DNA of 64,000 nucleotides from Tetradesmus obliquus (taxonomy: Eukaryota > Chlorophyta > Chlorophyceae > Sphaeropleales > Scenedesmaceae), in contig CP126199.1 in NCBI GenBank assembly GCA_030272155.1, forward strand, positions 1,984,001 through 2,048,000, read 5' to 3'. Position 1 is the first letter of the stretch. Each line of letters begins with the position of its first letter. A program made the translations under genes and the position numbers. The notes beneath the pieces are model-generated. The model made no database searches and was not told the DNA's origin. It saw only the letters and a program-made list of their open reading frames with translations. This document shows, piece by piece, positions 62,284 to 64,000 of this stretch.

Positions 62284-62841
62284 GGTGCTTGGTGCTTCTA
62301 TTTACAAGCCCAACACGCGGCAAGAGGTGGTTGCAATGCAGCAGTCTGCTGCTGCTCCTGCTGCTGCTGCTTCAATGACAGTACCAGGTGATCAGAGGTG
62401 CAACAACAGCTAGCTGCACTGCTATGCTGGGACAGGCAGTTCCACACGCAACAGCACTGCCACGTCAGCTAGTAATTTGATCGTTGTGGTTCGGACCCAG
62501 GTCCTTGTGGTTCGGACCTGGGTCCGCACCCGGACCTGGGTTCGGTCGCATTCGTGACAAGTGCCTGTCTGGAACGGCACAAGAACGATGCTGTTCTTTC
62601 AACCTTCTCTGGTATATTTTCAACGTTGTTCACACATGTGTTCGAGCTTGCTACCTCTTTCTAGCACCAGCTGTTCTTCCATCGCTGCCTATACCAACAG
62701 CTTAAGCTCAAACCCTTTACATTGTATATCGGTTGATTGTTTGTAACTTTTTGAGCTTATGCTTCAGCGGCCAGGCTCTACTGCTCGGTAGCTCCGCGCC
62801 CGCCTTGCGCGGCAACGCCTCTGCCAGCTGCTCTCTGCACG
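62284..62841. promoter_or_regulatory. Divergent region between SppA and kinase, with GGACC(C/T) repeats
   Basis: 558 bp between head-to-head starts. At 62492-62504 and 62514-62526 there is a perfect 13-bp inverted repeat (CGGACCCAGGTCC) with a 9-nt loop. It is also part of a 20-nt direct repeat (TTGTGGTTCGGACC...), and a third half-copy lies at 62531-62541. Promoter role inferred from position. Confidence 0.4.
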
Positions 62842-64000
62842 ATGTGCACTGACAGCATCAATTCAACAACACCACATTGGAGTGCTGCAGCTGTAGAGGG
62901 TGCACCTGCCACTGGCCTAACTGTCGTCAGCAACAGCAACCAACCCAAGCAGAGCACCTGCACGCACACAGCCATGGCTGATGCCCCGCTGCAGCAATGC
63001 CTGAGTGCTCCTCAGCTACATCAGCGCAACTGTAGCCCCAGCAGAGCACGCTGCAGGCTGCTAGCGAGTGGCGCCAGCTGCCCCCAACCAGGCCACCAGC
63101 AACAGCTCACAATGGAACACCTGGAAATCGTTCGCCCTCTGGCTTGCTCGCACAGCTGCTTCGTCAGCATTGTGAAGGTCCCAGACGCAAACAGCTCAAC
63201 AAACCAGCTTGCAGGAAGCACTGCAGAGCCAGCTGGGGACGCTGCAGCTCCCACAGCAACTGCCAGCGCAGCAGCCAGCAGCAGCGGGCCTTCCTGCCAA
63301 GGGGTTGCCAAATCCTACCGAAAAGCCAAACTCGATGAGGACGAAACAAGGCAGGTGGAGCTGGAGATTAAGCTGCACAGGCAGCTGTCAGCGCTGAGCC
63401 CCCATGTGGTGCCGTTTTGGGCAGCATTAGACAGCCGTGACAGCACCACCATCCTCACAGCCCACTGCAAGGGTGACTTGCGCAGCACGCTGGAGCAGGC
63501 AGGGGGTGCGCTGTCAGAGGCTGCTGTGCGGGAGCAGGTGGCTGCGCCGCTGCTGGAGGTGCTGGTGCACATGCACAGGCTGGTGAGTGCAGCTGTGGGG
63601 TGTGTGGAGTGCATGTGAAAGCTGCATGCAAGGGCAGCACATGTGCAAGGATACGGAGTGGCGCTCTGTTAGCAGTACATTCGGCTGCAGAAGTATGCCT
63701 CTGATCCTTGCACCAAGCACGCAACGGCAGTCACAGTGGGCAGGGTGTATCAAGCAATGCCTGGCTGCTGGCGAAACTGATGCACCTGCTCACATACCGC
63801 ACTGTCTTCCTGGTTCCGGTTTGCCTTGATGCATGCAGGGCTTTGTGCATCGTGACATCAAGCCAGAAAATGTTTTTGTATCAGGCAAGCAGGCCATGCT
63901 GGGAGACTTTGGCCTCGCCATAGCCATGCCATCAACAGCTGCAGCAGACAGCAGCAGCGATGCCATCAGCAGCGATGCCATCAGCAGCGATGCCATCAGC
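62842..64000 (+). CDS. Serine/threonine protein kinase, cut by window edge
   Basis: Exons 62842-63582 and 63839->64000, in phase. The first ~155 residues are Gln/Ser/Ala-rich with no recognised domain. The kinase N-lobe is recognisable as VAKSYRKAKLDEDETRQVE, with VAK-type Lys and a following acidic helix, a form common in algal Aurora/PLK-like kinases. No clean GxGxxG loop is visible before it. The catalytic loop is HRDIKPEN and the activation segment starts DFGLA. Directly after DFG the activation loop carries a repeated SSDAI pentapeptide (63953-63997), an odd place for low complexity. Upstream start alternatives exist; 62842 is the first Met of the open exon. Confidence 0.85.
63953..63997 (+). 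repeat. Three perfect 15-bp tandem units coding SSDAI
   Basis: Units AGCAGCGATGCCATC in frame within the kinase activation segment; the array may continue past the window edge. Confidence 0.95.

Overview
The window looks like nuclear DNA of a chlorophyte green alga, probably in or near the Sphaeropleales/Chlamydomonadales; that placement is inference. The evidence is a chloroplast-type Era GTPase, a thylakoid-type SppA protease, very intron-dense genes, moderately high GC, long Ala/Gln/Ser runs built on CAG/GCA/AGC triplets, and a TGTAA-type 3' signal. I see no prokaryotic operons, rRNA, convincing tRNA, CRISPR array or autonomous transposon.

Layout. 0-3.3 kb (-): 5' and central part of a chloroplast Era GTPase running off the left edge. 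3.5-5 kb (-): a poorly resolved small membrane-protein gene with an intron made almost wholly of a foldback hairpin. 5.4-8.6 kb (-): a 992-aa low-complexity protein ending in a CaaX box. 9.4-17.6 kb (+): a 13-exon ATM/HMT-type ABC half transporter. 20.3-29.3 kb (-): a 19-exon secreted GH38-like (DUF5054-type) protein with a 7-nt microexon. 29.7-30.6 and 30.6-32.8 kb (+): two small genes without a recognised family. 34.5-36.4 kb (+): ubiquitin-like/eS31 fusion. 36.9-40.2 kb (+): LIFEGUARD/Bax-inhibitor protein. 41.4-47.7 kb (+): 1869-aa low-complexity protein with TGPW repeats. 47.7-52.9 kb: no gene seen. 52.9-53.4 kb (-): doubtful small gene. 53.5-62.3 kb (-): SppA protease IV. 62.8 kb to the end (+): Ser/Thr kinase, cut by the edge. 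Exon chains were built by hand from AG/GT boundaries. For every complete gene the summed exon lengths are a multiple of three and every junction keeps phase, which is strong internal support.

The most unusual property is shared by most of the intron-rich genes. Introns carry decayed or intact tandem copies of the neighbouring exon edge, always including the splice site, so exons appear with 'echoes' on one or both sides (up to six copies). Introns also show a fixed polarity of triplet repeats on the sense strand: CAG runs just after the donor and CTG runs just before the acceptor, which would let intron ends pair. Together with the hairpin intron, the microexon, GC-AG introns and in-frame duplicate splice sites, the window reads as a snapshot of active local tandem duplication remodelling introns.

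The genes do not form one pathway. They are ordinary housekeeping and organelle genes in scattered orientation, with three divergent pairs (8.6/9.4, 29.3/29.7 and 62.3/62.8 kb) that may share promoters.
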